NCBI GenBank assembly: GCA_025458415.1
Contig: JALOSN010000079.1
Location: 1-6,866, forward strand
DNA: 6,866 nucleotides
DNA from: Hydrogenophaga sp.
GTDB taxonomy: Bacteria > Pseudomonadota > Gammaproteobacteria > Burkholderiales > Burkholderiaceae_C
Direction of reading: 5' to 3'
The notes beneath the pieces are model-generated. The model was not told where the DNA came from and did not search any database. It saw only the letters and a program-made list of their open reading frames with translations. Every line of letters begins with the position of its first letter. Positions within the stretch are counted from its first letter, which is position 1. Shown here in pieces: positions 6,620-6,866 of the stretch. The translations under genes and the position numbers were made by a program.

Positions 6620-6866
6620 TCAGCGGCCTGTGCCTTCGGGCGACGCCACGCGCTGCGGCGGGACGCGGGGTTCGCCGAAGCGCTGCACCAGGGTCCAGGC
6701 CGTGGCACTGATGAGCACACTCCAGAACCAGATGCCGTTTGTCAATGGCAGCACCGAACCCGCGCCTTCGGCAATGCCCGCGAGGCTGCGGCCGAGCCAG
6801 CCGCCCATGATGAAAGCGGCCACCATCATCAGGAAGCCACTCATGGCCGACGCGGCACCGGCGGCG
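6620..6866 (-). CDS. C-terminal end of a membrane transporter, probably MFS drug exporter (Bcr/CflA-like), partial
   Basis: Only the last 81 or so residues are in the window. The frame stays open through the right edge, so the ATG at 6844 is probably internal and not the start; it also lacks a ribosome site. The visible part reads AAGAASAMSGFLMMVAAF and then continues into a second hydrophobic segment around NGIWFWSVLISATAWTLV, followed by a polar tail rich in Pro, Arg and Glu. A 'G.ASA..GFLMM' helix followed by one last helix and a short tail is what the last two transmembrane segments (TM11-TM12) of Bcr/CflA-type multidrug MFS exporters look like. The stop lies 4 nt before miaA. The alternative is a stand-alone 74-aa protein with two membrane helices. 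The family call is by recall of the motif and moderate only. Confidence 0.6.
   Translation of the reverse strand, partial: AAGAASAMSGFLMMVAAFIMGGWLGRSLAGIAEGAGSVLPLTNGIWFWSVLISATAWTLVQRFGEPRVPPQRVASPEGTGR

Noticed and set aside
5710..6711. 333-codon plus-strand open frame opposite miaA
   Set aside because: MiaA motifs are complete on the other strand; this frame has none.

Overview
The window is GC-rich and densely coded, and every gene I can support lies on the minus strand. Features point to a Gram-negative proteobacterium: an outer-membrane porin ending in Phe, a signal-peptide-bearing periplasmic binding protein, and miaA. Composition and protein style suggest a betaproteobacterium of the Burkholderiales, but that is inference and I cannot name a genus.

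Read in the direction of transcription (high to low coordinates), the window has two blocks. Block 1 (6866 to about 4950) looks like one run of genes: the C-terminal end of a membrane transporter resembling the Bcr/CflA branch of the MFS drug exporters, then miaA (tRNA dimethylallyltransferase), then a LolD/MacB-type ABC ATPase that starts with GTG and overlaps miaA by 4 nt. A weak hairpin followed by five T's probably closes this run. No partner permease for the ATPase lies in the window.

Block 2 (about 4946 to 20) is a sugar-uptake locus. It holds a small outer-membrane porin with its own strong intrinsic terminator, a LacI/GalR-type repressor, a MalK/AglK-type ABC ATPase and an AglE-type alpha-glucoside binding protein. 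The two inner-membrane permeases that such a system needs are not present and are expected just beyond position 1. A perfect 20-bp palindrome with the central sequence TGCAATCGATTGCA sits directly upstream of an extended -10 promoter in front of the ATPase gene, and is the obvious operator for the repressor. A 12/14 match to the same core lies upstream of the porin, and an 11/14 match lies 99 bp further upstream. The likely working model is that the repressor controls both the outer-membrane entry step (porin) and the inner-membrane importer, and is released when an alpha-glucoside (maltose, sucrose or trehalose class) is present.

I found no CRISPR array, tRNA, rRNA, insertion sequence or phage element. 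None of the gene families is new. The points most worth a second look are the shared operator-like sites that tie the porin to the importer, and a C9 homopolymer within the first codons of the ABC ATPase behind miaA.
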